In this document: positions 55,537-64,000 of the stretch, piece after piece | How the letters are laid out: every line of letters starts with the position of its first letter | Position numbering within the stretch: position 1 is the stretch's first letter | Source: Mucilaginibacter sp. cycad4 | GTDB lineage: Bacteria > Bacteroidota > Bacteroidia > Sphingobacteriales > Sphingobacteriaceae | DNA: 64,000 nucleotides | Direction of reading: 5' to 3' | NCBI RefSeq assembly: GCF_034263275.1 | Contig: NZ_CP139559.1 | Span: forward strand, 6,448,001 to 6,512,000 | Made by a program: the position numbers and the translations under genes | The notes under the pieces: model-generated | Databases searched by the model: none | Told to the model about the DNA's origin: nothing | Seen by the model: only the letters and a program-made list of their open reading frames with translations

Positions 55537-58500
55537 ATGAAAAAACTTAGATACTTACTTATCATTTTCTTTCTTTTCCCGCTCAGTTTGCTCGCACAGC
55601 AAACCACCATCGGCGGAAAAGTTATAGACTTAACCGATGGGGCTACACTTCCGGGGGTAAGTGTAAAAATTAAGGGAACCACTATCGGTGCCATAACCGA
55701 TGCTGAGGGAAAGTTCAAACTTAGTGTACCGGGGCCCAATACCATTTTACAACTCTCATACATCGGTTATGTAACCCAGGAAATTGTTGTTAAAGACATT
55801 AAAGATGGTACGGTTGCTTTAAAAACCACTAACAAAAGTCTTGAAGAAGTCGTTGTTGTTGGTTACGGTGTACAAAAAAGAGCAACCATAACCGGCTCAA
55901 TAGCCACACTGCAAAGCAAAGAGATCACCACTACAAAAAACGAAAGCGTAGTGAACATGTTAACCGGTAAAATACCGGGCGTACGTATAGTACAAACGAC
56001 TGCCGAACCAGGGTCTTACGCTAATAATTTAAACATCAGGGGATATCAGGGCGCTCCATTAATTGTAATTGATGGTGTAATTGGCGGCGACCAGTCAACC
56101 GTAGGCCGTATGGACCCAAACGAAATTGAAAGCATTTCAGTATTAAAAGACGCTGCTGCTTCAATTTATGGTATGCGCGCAGCTGGTGGTGCCATTATAA
56201 TCACCACCAAAAAGGGTGGAAAAAACGGCAAGATCAACATTAACTATTCAGTCAATGACGCGATACAAACCTTTTTGGGTATGCCCGAAGGTGTTGGCGC
56301 GGTTGACTATATGTTGCTGACCAACGAAAAAATCAAGCGCGATTTCGCCAATAACTTTGTGCATAACGTTACACCGCAGTTTTCCTATGCCGATATCAAA
56401 CCATGGCTTGACGGTACTTATAAATCAGCCGACTGGATAGGCATGGTTTTCAAAAAAACAGCCAACCAAATTCAGCATAATTTGAATATTGACGGCGGTA
56501 ATGATAAAATCAGCTATTTCTTCAATTTTGGCTATCAAAAGCAGGATGGTGTTTTTAAAACCGGCAGCCTGAATTATAATAAATACAATTTTCGCTCAAA
56601 CGTTACCGCAACTATTACCAAAGGTTTAAAGGCACAGGTATTAACATCAGCCTGGATGGATGAAAAAAACCTCCCTTATACCGATGAGTGGACCATTTAT
56701 AAATATACGTGGAACCAGATCCCAACTCACCAGATCTACGCTAATGACAATCCCCTTTACCCCGCGGTAATTGATGATAATATGAACCCTTCTATCATTA
56801 CTGATGCCAATAAAGTAGGTAGCAAGCGGTACAGGAACAAGAGCATTACCAGCCAGTTAAACTTAACTTATGATATCCCCGGCGTAAGCGGACTGACCGC
56901 CAAAGCTTTATTCAATATTGATTATGGTACTGCCGATAACAATACCATAAGAAGATCATTTTCATTATATACTTACAAGGCTGATAATGATACATATATA
57001 CCAAGTTTAGTAAACTCGCCTGCCGGTATTACCCGCGCATATTATACGCACTTAAACACGCTTAGTCAGGTAACCTTAAACTATGCACATACCTTCCTGA
57101 AAGATCATAACATAACCGCCATGGTTACCTATGAACAAAGCCACGAAACCGCCGATAACTTTAACGCTTACCGCGATATTGAAATCCCGGTTGATTATTT
57201 GTTTGGTGGCTTGCAAAACTCCAATATGTCAGGTGGTATGGATGCCGGTGCTTTACAAGACCGTGCACACAGAAGCTATATTGGCCGTTTTAATTATGAT
57301 TATAAGGGAAAATATCTTGCAGAGTTTAGCTTCCGTCGTGATGGTAACAACCTTTACAAACCTGGTTCAGACCAGTGGGGCTTTTTCCCCGGCGGATCAA
57401 TTGGCTGGGTTTTAACCAGGGAAAATTTTTTCCGTAGCCTGGTATCTGAAAATATCCTTTCAAACTTAAAAATCAGGGCTTCATATGGCCAAACCGGTGA
57501 CGAAGCAAACGCCCCCGCATTTAACTACGTAAACGGTTACACCTACCCCGTAAACAGTTATATCTTCGGTTCAAGCGCCGTTAACGGTTCTGCGCCAAAG
57601 CTGGGCAACGCCGGCCTAACCTGGTCGGTGAATACCATCAAGAACATCGCGGTTGATTTCGGCCTGTTTGGTGGTAAAATTGACGGTACCATTGAGATTT
57701 TCAGGAACGACAGGACTGGTTTGCCCGCCCAGCCTTCGGTGGCATTACCGGGCACAGTAGGCGCGGCAGTGCCACAGATTAACTACAACAGTGATCGTGT
57801 ACAGGGTTTGGATTTCAATATGTCGTACCGAAACACCTTTGGTCAGGTTGGCTTAAACGTTACCGGTAACATTGGTACAACCCGCTTAAAAGCCCTAAAA
57901 GTACTGCGCGGCCAATCGGGTAACGAATACTTGAACTGGAAAGAAAATCAAACTAACAGGTACCAAAACGTTTGGTGGGGCCCGGAATATGCGGGCCAGT
58001 TTACCTCATACAACCAAATCTATAATTATGGCGTAAATACCGGCGGCGGCAATAACAATACTATCCCCGGCGATTATTACTACAAGGACTGGAACAATGA
58101 TGGTGTAATTGACGATAAAGACAGCCACCCTATTGCCACTACTGATATCCCGCTTTATAACTACGGCCTTACCATTGGCGTAAGCTACAAAGGCTTTGAT
58201 ATGAACATGCTTTTACAAGGCGCAGCCGGTGTGTATGTGCAATATGGTGAGCAGTTTGCTTCTCCGCTGATGTACGGCCGAAGTGCATTGACCCGCTTCC
58301 TCGACAGCTGGCACACTGCTGATCCTTCTGCAAACGTGTTTGATCCAAATACTCAATGGGTTCCGGGCTATTATCCCGCTATGGGGTCGCCGGATGCCCA
58401 GGGTACAAAGGCTATTCAAAACGCCAGCTACCTCCGCATAAAAACGCTTGAATTTGGTTACTCGGTGTCGCCGGCTGTTTTAAAAGCCATCGGGGTTAGG

Positions 58501-58677
58501 AAATTTCGTGTTTATGTAAATAGTTATAATCTATTAACATTCACCGGATTAAAAAACTACGATCCGGAACACCAGGGGCCTAATCCGAGAGATAACAATG
58601 ATTTCGGCAAGGCCCTTGGCGGATACACCTACCCAATGAACAGGACCTTTAACCTGGGTGCTAACGTTTCATTTTAA
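55537..58677 (+). CDS. SusC/RagA TonB-linked outer-membrane protein
   Basis: 1046 residues. Signal peptide (FFLFPLSLLAQ), CarboxypepD_reg-like domain (GGKVIDLTDGATLPGVSVKIKG), plug (EEVVVVGYGVQKRATITGSI, NNLNIRGYQGAPLIVIDGVIGG, YGMRAAGGAIIITTKKGG) and a barrel ending NRTFNLGANVSF. It pairs with the SusD 12 bp downstream to import an oligosaccharide. First gene of an operon with two putative glycosidases and a surface lipoprotein. A LacI-type palindrome lies upstream. Confidence 0.95.
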   Translation: MKKLRYLLIIFFLFPLSLLAQQTTIGGKVIDLTDGATLPGVSVKIKGTTIGAITDAEGKFKLSVPGPNTILQLSYIGYVTQEIVVKDIKDGTVALKTTNKSLEEVVVVGYGVQKRATITGSIATLQSKEITTTKNESVVNMLTGKIPGVRIVQTTAEPGSYANNLNIRGYQGAPLIVIDGVIGGDQSTVGRMDPNEIESISVLKDAAASIYGMRAAGGAIIITTKKGGKNGKININYSVNDAIQTFLGMPEGVGAVDYMLLTNEKIKRDFANNFVHNVTPQFSYADIKPWLDGTYKSADWIGMVFKKTANQIQHNLNIDGGNDKISYFFNFGYQKQDGVFKTGSLNYNKYNFRSNVTATITKGLKAQVLTSAWMDEKNLPYTDEWTIYKYTWNQIPTHQIYANDNPLYPAVIDDNMNPSIITDANKVGSKRYRNKSITSQLNLTYDIPGVSGLTAKALFNIDYGTADNNTIRRSFSLYTYKADNDTYIPSLVNSPAGITRAYYTHLNTLSQVTLNYAHTFLKDHNITAMVTYEQSHETADNFNAYRDIEIPVDYLFGGLQNSNMSGGMDAGALQDRAHRSYIGRFNYDYKGKYLAEFSFRRDGNNLYKPGSDQWGFFPGGSIGWVLTRENFFRSLVSENILSNLKIRASYGQTGDEANAPAFNYVNGYTYPVNSYIFGSSAVNGSAPKLGNAGLTWSVNTIKNIAVDFGLFGGKIDGTIEIFRNDRTGLPAQPSVALPGTVGAAVPQINYNSDRVQGLDFNMSYRNTFGQVGLNVTGNIGTTRLKALKVLRGQSGNEYLNWKENQTNRYQNVWWGPEYAGQFTSYNQIYNYGVNTGGGNNNTIPGDYYYKDWNNDGVIDDKDSHPIATTDIPLYNYGLTIGVSYKGFDMNMLLQGAAGVYVQYGEQFASPLMYGRSALTRFLDSWHTADPSANVFDPNTQWVPGYYPAMGSPDAQGTKAIQNASYLRIKTLEFGYSVSPAVLKAIGVRKFRVYVNSYNLLTFTGLKNYDPEHQGPNPRDNNDFGKALGGYTYPMNRTFNLGANVSF

Positions 58678-58689
58678 ATCATTTAACAC

Positions 58690-60507
58690 ATGAAAAAAAT
58701 ACATAAACTCATCATAGCAATTTCTGTCGGTGTGGGTACTTCGGTAACCTCCTGCCAAAAATTAGACATCCCGCCAACTAATATTTTTACGCCTAACATC
58801 ATTTATGACAGCGAATCTGGCGTTAAATCATTTTTAGCAACTATTTATACCAATTTGCCCATCGAAGATTTTAAATACCGGCCCGACCAGGGATTTAAAA
58901 CAGGCAGCAACGACTGGGAAAACTTTTATAACTCAGCTTCGGTTACCGGCGAAGAAGTTGGCCCGTTTGGTGGTATGGATATAGGCGGTGGTTTCGGTTA
59001 CTGGCCATACGGCGATATCAGGAACGTAAATACACTGATTGCGGAACTTCCTAAACACACAGCTGCTTTAACTCAAAACACGGTAAACGCATTGTTAGGC
59101 GAAGCTCACTTTTTAAGGGCTTACTATTACTTTGGTTTGGCCAAACGCTATGGCGGCGTACCTATCATTAAAGAGCCCCAGGATCCGGCCGCGCCTTTAT
59201 CTGAATTACAGGTTCATCGTGATAAAGAAGAAGCTACCTGGGATTTTATCGGTGCAGAGCTTGATCTCGGCTACCAGATGATGCCTGAAACCAGTGATGC
59301 AGGCAGAGCGAATAAATATGCTGCTGCTGCATTAAAATCAAGGGTGATGTTATATGCAGCATGTATTGCCAAATACGGATCGACCAATTTTGTAGACGGG
59401 CCTGCACGTGCCCAGGGTTTGGTAGGCATTCCGGGAAGCAAAGCCAATACCTATTTCCAGGCTGCTTATGATGCTGCAAAATTATTGGAAGGCCATTATT
59501 CACTTTATAATGCCAATTCGGATAAGGTACAGAACTATGTAGACCTGTTCCTGAAAAGTGGCAGCCCTGAGAATATTTTCATCAAACAATATTCTATTGC
59601 CAACCATACGGCGCATAGCTGGGATGACACTATGTCGCCGCGTTACTTTACCGCAAACGCGCTGTCACGTTCATATCCAACTTTAGACCTGGTACAGCTT
59701 TGGGGTGCATTAAACGTAACCAATGATGATGGTACCCCTAAACGCTTCAATGACCGTGCTGAATTAATGCAGGGCCTTGAGCCACGTTTAGTAGCAACCA
59801 TTTATTTCCCGGGCGCTACCTTAAGGGGCTTAACCTTTGATATGCAACGCGGCATTTACCCTTCATTCAGCGGTACTGCTGCTGCCGAAGTGGCTAAACA
59901 GCCAAACTCACGCTCATATATCCTTGCCGGTGATACCAAAACCCTTTACCAGGGCAGGCAGGTGATAGGTTTTACCGGCCCATGGACCGGCGGTGACGAG
60001 CTTACCCGTACCGGTTTCTATGTTCGCAAATATGTTGATTATAATAAACCGCAGGCATCGGTAGATCTGAACCGCAGCGAACAACCATGGATTGACCTGC
60101 GTTATGGCGAAATCCTGCTGAACCGTGCTGAGGCTGCCATAGAATTAGGCAATAATGGAGACGCATTAACCTCTATCAACCTGCTCCGGAGCCGCGCCGG
60201 TGCAACACCTTATGGTTCTATCGACCTTGATAAAGTGCGTAAAGAGCGCCGTATGGAGCTTGCCTTTGAAAATCAATATTACTGGGACCTGAAAAGATGG
60301 CGCATTGCCGATGTGGTACTTGACCGCGCCCATTTTAAAGGCCTGATGCCGTACTATGTATTGAATGAAAACAAATACATTTTCCTTTCCGAGCCAGAGC
60401 TGTTTAACAGGGAGTACAGTTTCCAAAAGCAGTTTTATTATGAGCCTATCCCTGGCGGGGAAATTGGCAAAAACCCTAACCTGCTTCCTAACAACCCTAA
60501 TTATTAA
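58690..60507 (+). CDS. SusD/RagB-family outer-membrane lipoprotein
   Basis: 605 residues; lipobox VTSC, Cys22 (TSVTSCQKLD). SusD hallmarks: GEAHFLRAYYYFGLAKRYGGVPIIKEP (TPR region), WIDLRYGEILLNRAEAAIELG, and the C-terminal RKERRMELAFENQYYWDLKRWR. This is the classic RagB/SusD branch, unlike the one at 52770. It is the binding lid of the SusC encoded 12 bp upstream. Confidence 0.95.
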   Translation: MKKIHKLIIAISVGVGTSVTSCQKLDIPPTNIFTPNIIYDSESGVKSFLATIYTNLPIEDFKYRPDQGFKTGSNDWENFYNSASVTGEEVGPFGGMDIGGGFGYWPYGDIRNVNTLIAELPKHTAALTQNTVNALLGEAHFLRAYYYFGLAKRYGGVPIIKEPQDPAAPLSELQVHRDKEEATWDFIGAELDLGYQMMPETSDAGRANKYAAAALKSRVMLYAACIAKYGSTNFVDGPARAQGLVGIPGSKANTYFQAAYDAAKLLEGHYSLYNANSDKVQNYVDLFLKSGSPENIFIKQYSIANHTAHSWDDTMSPRYFTANALSRSYPTLDLVQLWGALNVTNDDGTPKRFNDRAELMQGLEPRLVATIYFPGATLRGLTFDMQRGIYPSFSGTAAAEVAKQPNSRSYILAGDTKTLYQGRQVIGFTGPWTGGDELTRTGFYVRKYVDYNKPQASVDLNRSEQPWIDLRYGEILLNRAEAAIELGNNGDALTSINLLRSRAGATPYGSIDLDKVRKERRMELAFENQYYWDLKRWRIADVVLDRAHFKGLMPYYVLNENKYIFLSEPELFNREYSFQKQFYYEPIPGGEIGKNPNLLPNNPNY

Positions 60508-60526
60508 GAATTTAAAAGTTAAAGAT

Positions 60527-61231
60527 ATGAAAAATCTGATCGGTAGAATTTTGGTGGGCATAGCTATACTGGCAAGTTCTGCATGTACAAAAACAGATAA
60601 CTACGATGGCCCCAACGCTTCATTGCAGGGCAATATACTATCATCCGAAGGCGGCAACCTCCTTACCTCGGGCGGCAGCACCACTATCAAACTGCAGCAA
60701 ATAGGCTGGACTACCCCGCAAACCATTCCAAGCAAATTTGATGGTACATATGAGGATTCAAAATTGTTTAAAGGCGGGTATAAAATTGTGCCTACAGGCG
60801 GCGCTTTCTGGCCGGTTCTTGATACTGTAACGGTTAACATTGATAAAGGCACCAAACATGACTTTATGGTTACACCGTATATCGTGATCAAAAACTTCAC
60901 ACATACGTTAACGGGTACCACGCTTACGCTCACGTTTGACATCGACGCGCCTGTTATTGCCGGTTTACCAACCATTAAAGATGTGCAGCCCTATGTAAAT
61001 ACTACCAAACTGGTAGGTACAGGTGCTTCTATCCGTGATTTTTCGGACGTGAACGCCAAAACCATCAATAAGGCATTTATTGATATGAGCGCCGCCGAAA
61101 AATCGATAACACTTACTGTACCCAACCTTATTCCGGGCCGTACCTTTTTTGTGCGGGTGGGCGTTCGTCTGAGCGATAGTTTCAACAGCTCAAATTTTTC
61201 GGAAATAGTACAGGTAGATATTCCTAAATAA
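60527..61231 (+). CDS. DUF3823-type PUL lipoprotein
   Basis: 234 residues from the ATG at 60527 (MKNLIGRILVG). The longer in-frame extension to 60365 overlaps the SusD gene and lacks a signal, so it is rejected. Lipobox SSAC, Cys20. Two beta-sandwich-like halves: about 30-115 (LQGNILSSEGGNLLTSGG, FKGGYKIVPTGGAFWPV) and about 120-234, fibronectin-like (FTHTLTGTTLTLTFDID, GRTFFVRVGVRLSD). DUF3823 proteins follow susCD genes in many Bacteroidota PULs and are thought to be surface glycan-binding partners. Gap from SusD is 19 bp. Confidence 0.85.
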   Translation: MKNLIGRILVGIAILASSACTKTDNYDGPNASLQGNILSSEGGNLLTSGGSTTIKLQQIGWTTPQTIPSKFDGTYEDSKLFKGGYKIVPTGGAFWPVLDTVTVNIDKGTKHDFMVTPYIVIKNFTHTLTGTTLTLTFDIDAPVIAGLPTIKDVQPYVNTTKLVGTGASIRDFSDVNAKTINKAFIDMSAAEKSITLTVPNLIPGRTFFVRVGVRLSDSFNSSNFSEIVQVDIPK

Positions 61232-61253
61232 GTTAATCTAAAACCAAAAGGAA

Positions 61254-62399
61254 ATGAAATTCATTAAAACAATGATGGCTTGCTCCATCCTCATGATAGG
61301 CTTGATTGCTGCAGGCTGCAAAAAAGAAAAATATATTTCACGGGATACTTCGTACCTGAAACCGCCGCCGCCTGATACCACTGCGCCGCCGGCAGTGGAT
61401 CCTACGCTTGTTGTGTTTGACAATGCAGATAAAGCTGACGGCTGGCAAACAGTTGGTACTCCCGCAATAGCCACAACAGGCCAAAAGGAAGGCGCAGGCT
61501 ATCTGAAAAATACCATTGCCAACGGCAGCGATTTTATGCAGTTTATCAAAGACCTGTCTACCCCACTTGATACCAAACTCACCGGCAATAACGGCCAGTT
61601 CAAATTCTGGTGGTATGTTTCGGATGTATCCTTGCTGAAAGCCGATGGTTCTATCGAGATCACCAGTTCCGGTAAATCCGACGATCACGAATCGGCCTGG
61701 GATGTAGCGCCATTGATCCCCACCCTAAAAAACGGCTGGAATGAGATCTCCCTTAATTTTAGCAAGGCGATTAAAACAAACGATGGCGGAGCCGATTATT
61801 CAGCCATCAACCACTTCAGGATCTTCTTTTTCACAACTGGTAAAGACCACGGCGATTTAGTCACCGGCGTTGATGACTTTGTATTCAGGGCCGCTCCAGC
61901 CCCACCTCCGGTAGTATTTGACAATGTTGACAAAGCTGACGGATGGCAAACTGTAGGCACACCAACCATAGCAACTACCGGCCAAAAAGAAGGCACAGGT
62001 TATTTAAAGAATACCATTGCCAATGGCAGCGATTTTATGCAGTTTATTAAAGATGTTATCACACCGGTTAACAGTTCATTCAGCGCTGCTGATGGCAGGT
62101 TCACCTTTTGGTGGTATGTTTCTGACGTATCCTTGCTGAAAGCTGATGGTTCTATCGAGATCACCAGTTCGGGCAAATCAGATGATCATGAATCGGCCTG
62201 GGATGTAGCCCCTTTAATACCAACGCTTAAAAACGGCTGGAACCAGATCACGCTTGATTTTGACAAGTCTATAAAAACCGGGGATGGTGGTGCCGACTAC
62301 ACTGCTATTAACCACTTCAGGATCTTCTTCTTTACCCAAACCAAAGATCACGGCGATTTGGTGACCGGTGTTGATGACCTGAAGTTCATATCCAAATAA
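61254..62399 (+). CDS. Surface lipoprotein with two near-identical beta-sandwich domains
   Basis: 381 residues; lipobox AAGC, Cys22. After a Pro-rich linker come two tandem domains, 53-211 and 220-378, joined by RAAPAPPP. By hand count 132 of 159 aligned residues are identical. Differences cluster in an 18-residue stretch (13 changes), while a 45-residue block starting WWYVSDVSLL is unchanged. Pattern and context suggest a surface glycan-binding protein with repeated CBM-like jelly rolls; the specific domain family is not recognised. It lies 22 bp after DUF3823. Confidence 0.75.
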   Translation: MKFIKTMMACSILMIGLIAAGCKKEKYISRDTSYLKPPPPDTTAPPAVDPTLVVFDNADKADGWQTVGTPAIATTGQKEGAGYLKNTIANGSDFMQFIKDLSTPLDTKLTGNNGQFKFWWYVSDVSLLKADGSIEITSSGKSDDHESAWDVAPLIPTLKNGWNEISLNFSKAIKTNDGGADYSAINHFRIFFFTTGKDHGDLVTGVDDFVFRAAPAPPPVVFDNVDKADGWQTVGTPTIATTGQKEGTGYLKNTIANGSDFMQFIKDVITPVNSSFSAADGRFTFWWYVSDVSLLKADGSIEITSSGKSDDHESAWDVAPLIPTLKNGWNQITLDFDKSIKTGDGGADYTAINHFRIFFFTQTKDHGDLVTGVDDLKFISK

Positions 62400-62425
62400 T
62401 TAATCCCCAATCATAATTAATAGCG

Positions 62426-62457
62426 AGCCGGCTGCAGAGTCTAAACTGCGGCCGGCT
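62426..62457 (+). terminator. GC-rich stem-loop inside the PUL operon
   Basis: 12-bp stem AGCCGGCTGCAG (62426-62437) / CTGCGGCCGGCT (62446-62457) with one G-T pair. Only a weak T content follows (TCAATAAC). It could tune expression of downstream glycosidases or stabilise the upstream mRNA 3-prime end. Confidence 0.5.
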
Positions 62458-62479
62458 TCAATAACACGAAGAGATCGTA

Positions 62480-63484
62480 ATGAATTTAACTACTTTATTC
62501 AAGCCCCTGGCAATAAAAGCTTTGCCTGCAACGCTGGCTGTAACATTTGTGCTTGCGGGAAACAGCTGCACCAAAGCCCAGGAAAAAACAAAACAGCAGG
62601 AAAAAACTACAACCGATACCTCCGGTAATCCATTTATCAGGAGCATGTACACCGCCGACCCATCTGCACACGTTTGGGCGGATGGCCGTTTGTATGTTTA
62701 TGCCTCGCACGATATTTACCCGGCAAGAGGTTGCGATCTGATGGATCAGTACCATGTTTTCTCAACGGATGATATGGTGCATTGGAAAGATCATGGCGAG
62801 ATCCTCCGCGCCGCGCAGGTGCCCTGGGGCCGTAAAGAAGGCGGCTTCATGTGGGCCCCGGATTGCGCTTATAAAAACGGAACCTATTATTTCTATTTCC
62901 CGCATCCAAGCGATACCAAATGGAACGACAGCTGGAAAATTGGGGTAGCAACCAGCAAAAGCCCGGCAAGCGGGTTCACCGTTCAGGGTTATATCAAAGG
63001 CCTTGAATCGATGATTGACCCCTGCGTTTTTATTGACGACGACGGGCAGGCCTATTTTTATTACGGTGGCGGCGGTACCTGCAAAGGCGGCAGGCTAAAG
63101 GATAATATGACAGAAATTGACGGCGAAATGAAAGCGATGGAAGGCCTTAAGGATTTCCATGAAGCAAGCTGGGTGCATAAACGCAATGGCATTTATTACC
63201 TCTCGTATTCAGATAACCATGATGTTAACGGAAAGCATAACCGCATGAACTATGCCACCAGTAAAAGCCCTTTGGGCCCATGGACCTACGGCGGCATTTA
63301 CATGGACCCAACTGATAGTTATACTAATCACGGCTCCATTGTTCAATACAAAGGCCAGTGGTATTCATTTTACCATACCAGCGCATTATCACATGAGGAC
63401 TGGCTAAGATCCATCTGCGTGGATAAGCTCTATTACAATGCCGATGGTTCCATCAAAATGGTTGAACCTACAGCTTCAAAATAA
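62480..63484 (+). CDS. GH43 glycosidase (lipoprotein)
   Basis: 334 residues; signal with lipobox-like GNSC (about Cys30). Family 43 propeller with base Asp in YTADPSAH, Asp in SMIDPCVF and acid Glu in DFHEASWVHKRNG. Exo-acting xylosidase or arabinofuranosidase types are most common. It is paralogous to the GH43 at 37724. It lies 80 bp after the repeat-domain lipoprotein, with a stem-loop between them. Confidence 0.9.
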   Translation: MNLTTLFKPLAIKALPATLAVTFVLAGNSCTKAQEKTKQQEKTTTDTSGNPFIRSMYTADPSAHVWADGRLYVYASHDIYPARGCDLMDQYHVFSTDDMVHWKDHGEILRAAQVPWGRKEGGFMWAPDCAYKNGTYYFYFPHPSDTKWNDSWKIGVATSKSPASGFTVQGYIKGLESMIDPCVFIDDDGQAYFYYGGGGTCKGGRLKDNMTEIDGEMKAMEGLKDFHEASWVHKRNGIYYLSYSDNHDVNGKHNRMNYATSKSPLGPWTYGGIYMDPTDSYTNHGSIVQYKGQWYSFYHTSALSHEDWLRSICVDKLYYNADGSIKMVEPTASK

Positions 63485-63512
63485 CCAATCGAACCCCTTA
63501 AATCAATGATCG

Positions 63513-64000
63513 ATGAAAAATATCAGAAGTAAAAACTCAGCAACCTTTTGCATTGCCGCGATGGTGGTGCTGGCATTAAGCTGCTCAAAGAAAAGTAGCG
63601 GAGGCGGCGATGTTACACCGCCAGACAAACCAAAAGATACGATAGACCTTACCCCCTCGCCTGTTGGCGATGTTGTGGGTAAAGTAATTGTAGGTTACCA
63701 GGGCTGGTTTGCAGCAATTGGAGATGGCTCACCGATTGACAGGTACTGGCATTGGGCGCAAACCTGGGAACAGCAGCCATCACCAACCAATACAGCTATT
63801 AAATCGTGGCCTGATGTACGGGATTATACCCAAACCTTCCCAACCAGGTATGCTAACCTGAACAATGGCCAGCCAGCTAACGTATTTTCTTCATTTTCCG
63901 ACCAAACTATTGATGTTCAGTTTAAATGGATGAAGCAGTACGGTATAGACGGAGCCGCCCTTCAACGCTTTAACCCAAGCGGACTTGAGGGCCCTGTACG
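63513..64000 (+). CDS. GH71/99-like lipoprotein (truncated by window end)
   Basis: 162 codons seen from the ATG at 63513; the frame is open at 64000. Lipobox ALSC (Cys24), then a Gly/Pro spacer. VGKVIVGYQGWFAAIGDGSPIDRYWHWA, NVFSSFSDQTIDVQFKWMKQYGIDGAALQRF match the N-terminal strands of the GH71/GH99-like TIM barrel found in Bacteroidota PULs (endo-alpha-mannosidase/mannanase relatives and uncharacterised homologues). The active-site carboxylates lie beyond the window. It is 28 bp after the GH43, in the same operon. Confidence 0.75.
   Translation, partial: MKNIRSKNSATFCIAAMVVLALSCSKKSSGGGDVTPPDKPKDTIDLTPSPVGDVVGKVIVGYQGWFAAIGDGSPIDRYWHWAQTWEQQPSPTNTAIKSWPDVRDYTQTFPTRYANLNNGQPANVFSSFSDQTIDVQFKWMKQYGIDGAALQRFNPSGLEGPV

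Noticed and set aside
60365..60526. N-terminal extension of the DUF3823 gene
   Set aside because: It overlaps the SusD coding end and would hide the lipoprotein signal that starts at 60527.

Overview
The window looks like chromosome from a saprophytic Bacteroidota bacterium, most like Sphingobacteriaceae (Mucilaginibacter or Pedobacter type). The evidence is two SusC/SusD pairs, many Cys-lipoprotein signal peptides, a MocR regulator, a ROK regulator, a LacI regulator, and intergenic inverted-repeat elements of the kind scattered through these genomes. The genus is an inference from gene style, not from a marker gene. I see no rRNA, intact tRNA, CRISPR array, transposase or phage gene.

Layout. 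1-4.8 kb: the end of an unknown gene, a secreted GH18 chitinase-like lipoprotein, an alginate-lyase-fold protein, an OmpA-type lipoprotein and a DinB-fold protein. 5-9.3 kb: a sulfatase followed by a DUF4964/DUF4965 glutaminase-A-like secreted protein. 9.7-12.8 kb: an AsmA-like envelope protein. 13-20.1 kb: a probable phosphate-scavenging locus with a membrane TPR regulator, a TonB-dependent receptor, a beta-helix lipoprotein and a beta-propeller phytase. 20.4-26 kb: a thioredoxin-like protein, then a tightly coupled FG-GAP/UnbV giant lipoprotein and a PAP2/vanadium-haloperoxidase-like lipoprotein. 26.4-28.2 kb: an ABC exporter.

28.3-41.4 kb is a coherent glucuronoxylan/glucuronate locus: SGNH acetylesterase, CE15 glucuronoyl esterase, an SDR (probable fructuronate reductase), a LacI regulator, mannonate dehydratase UxuA, GH67 alpha-glucuronidase, GH43, a CE1-like esterase and GH35. 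Side chains would be removed by the esterases, GH67, GH43 and GH35, and the released glucuronate channelled towards 2-keto-3-deoxygluconate. Endoxylanase, uronate isomerase and KDG kinase are not in the window.

41.4-45 kb: an AhpD-like protein, then a MocR regulator divergent from an azoreductase/EamA transporter pair. 45.1-54.4 kb: a second alginate-lyase-fold lipoprotein, GH29 fucosidase, ROK regulator and SusC/SusD pair. 55.5-64 kb: a polysaccharide utilisation operon (SusC, SusD, DUF3823, a duplicated-domain surface lipoprotein, GH43 and a GH71/99-like protein cut by the window end).

The best non-genic discovery is a set of four palindromes with the core GCAATCGATTGC (one copy with a single change). 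They lie upstream of the acetylesterase operon, in the lacI/uxuA divergent region, upstream of GH67, and, as a CG-flanked variant, upstream of the SusC operon at 55.5 kb. They look like operators of the LacI protein encoded at 32.9-33.9 kb and would join two separated loci into one regulon. The copy at 28.3 kb sits inside a 48-bp perfect palindrome. Between several convergent gene pairs lie complex inverted-repeat elements.
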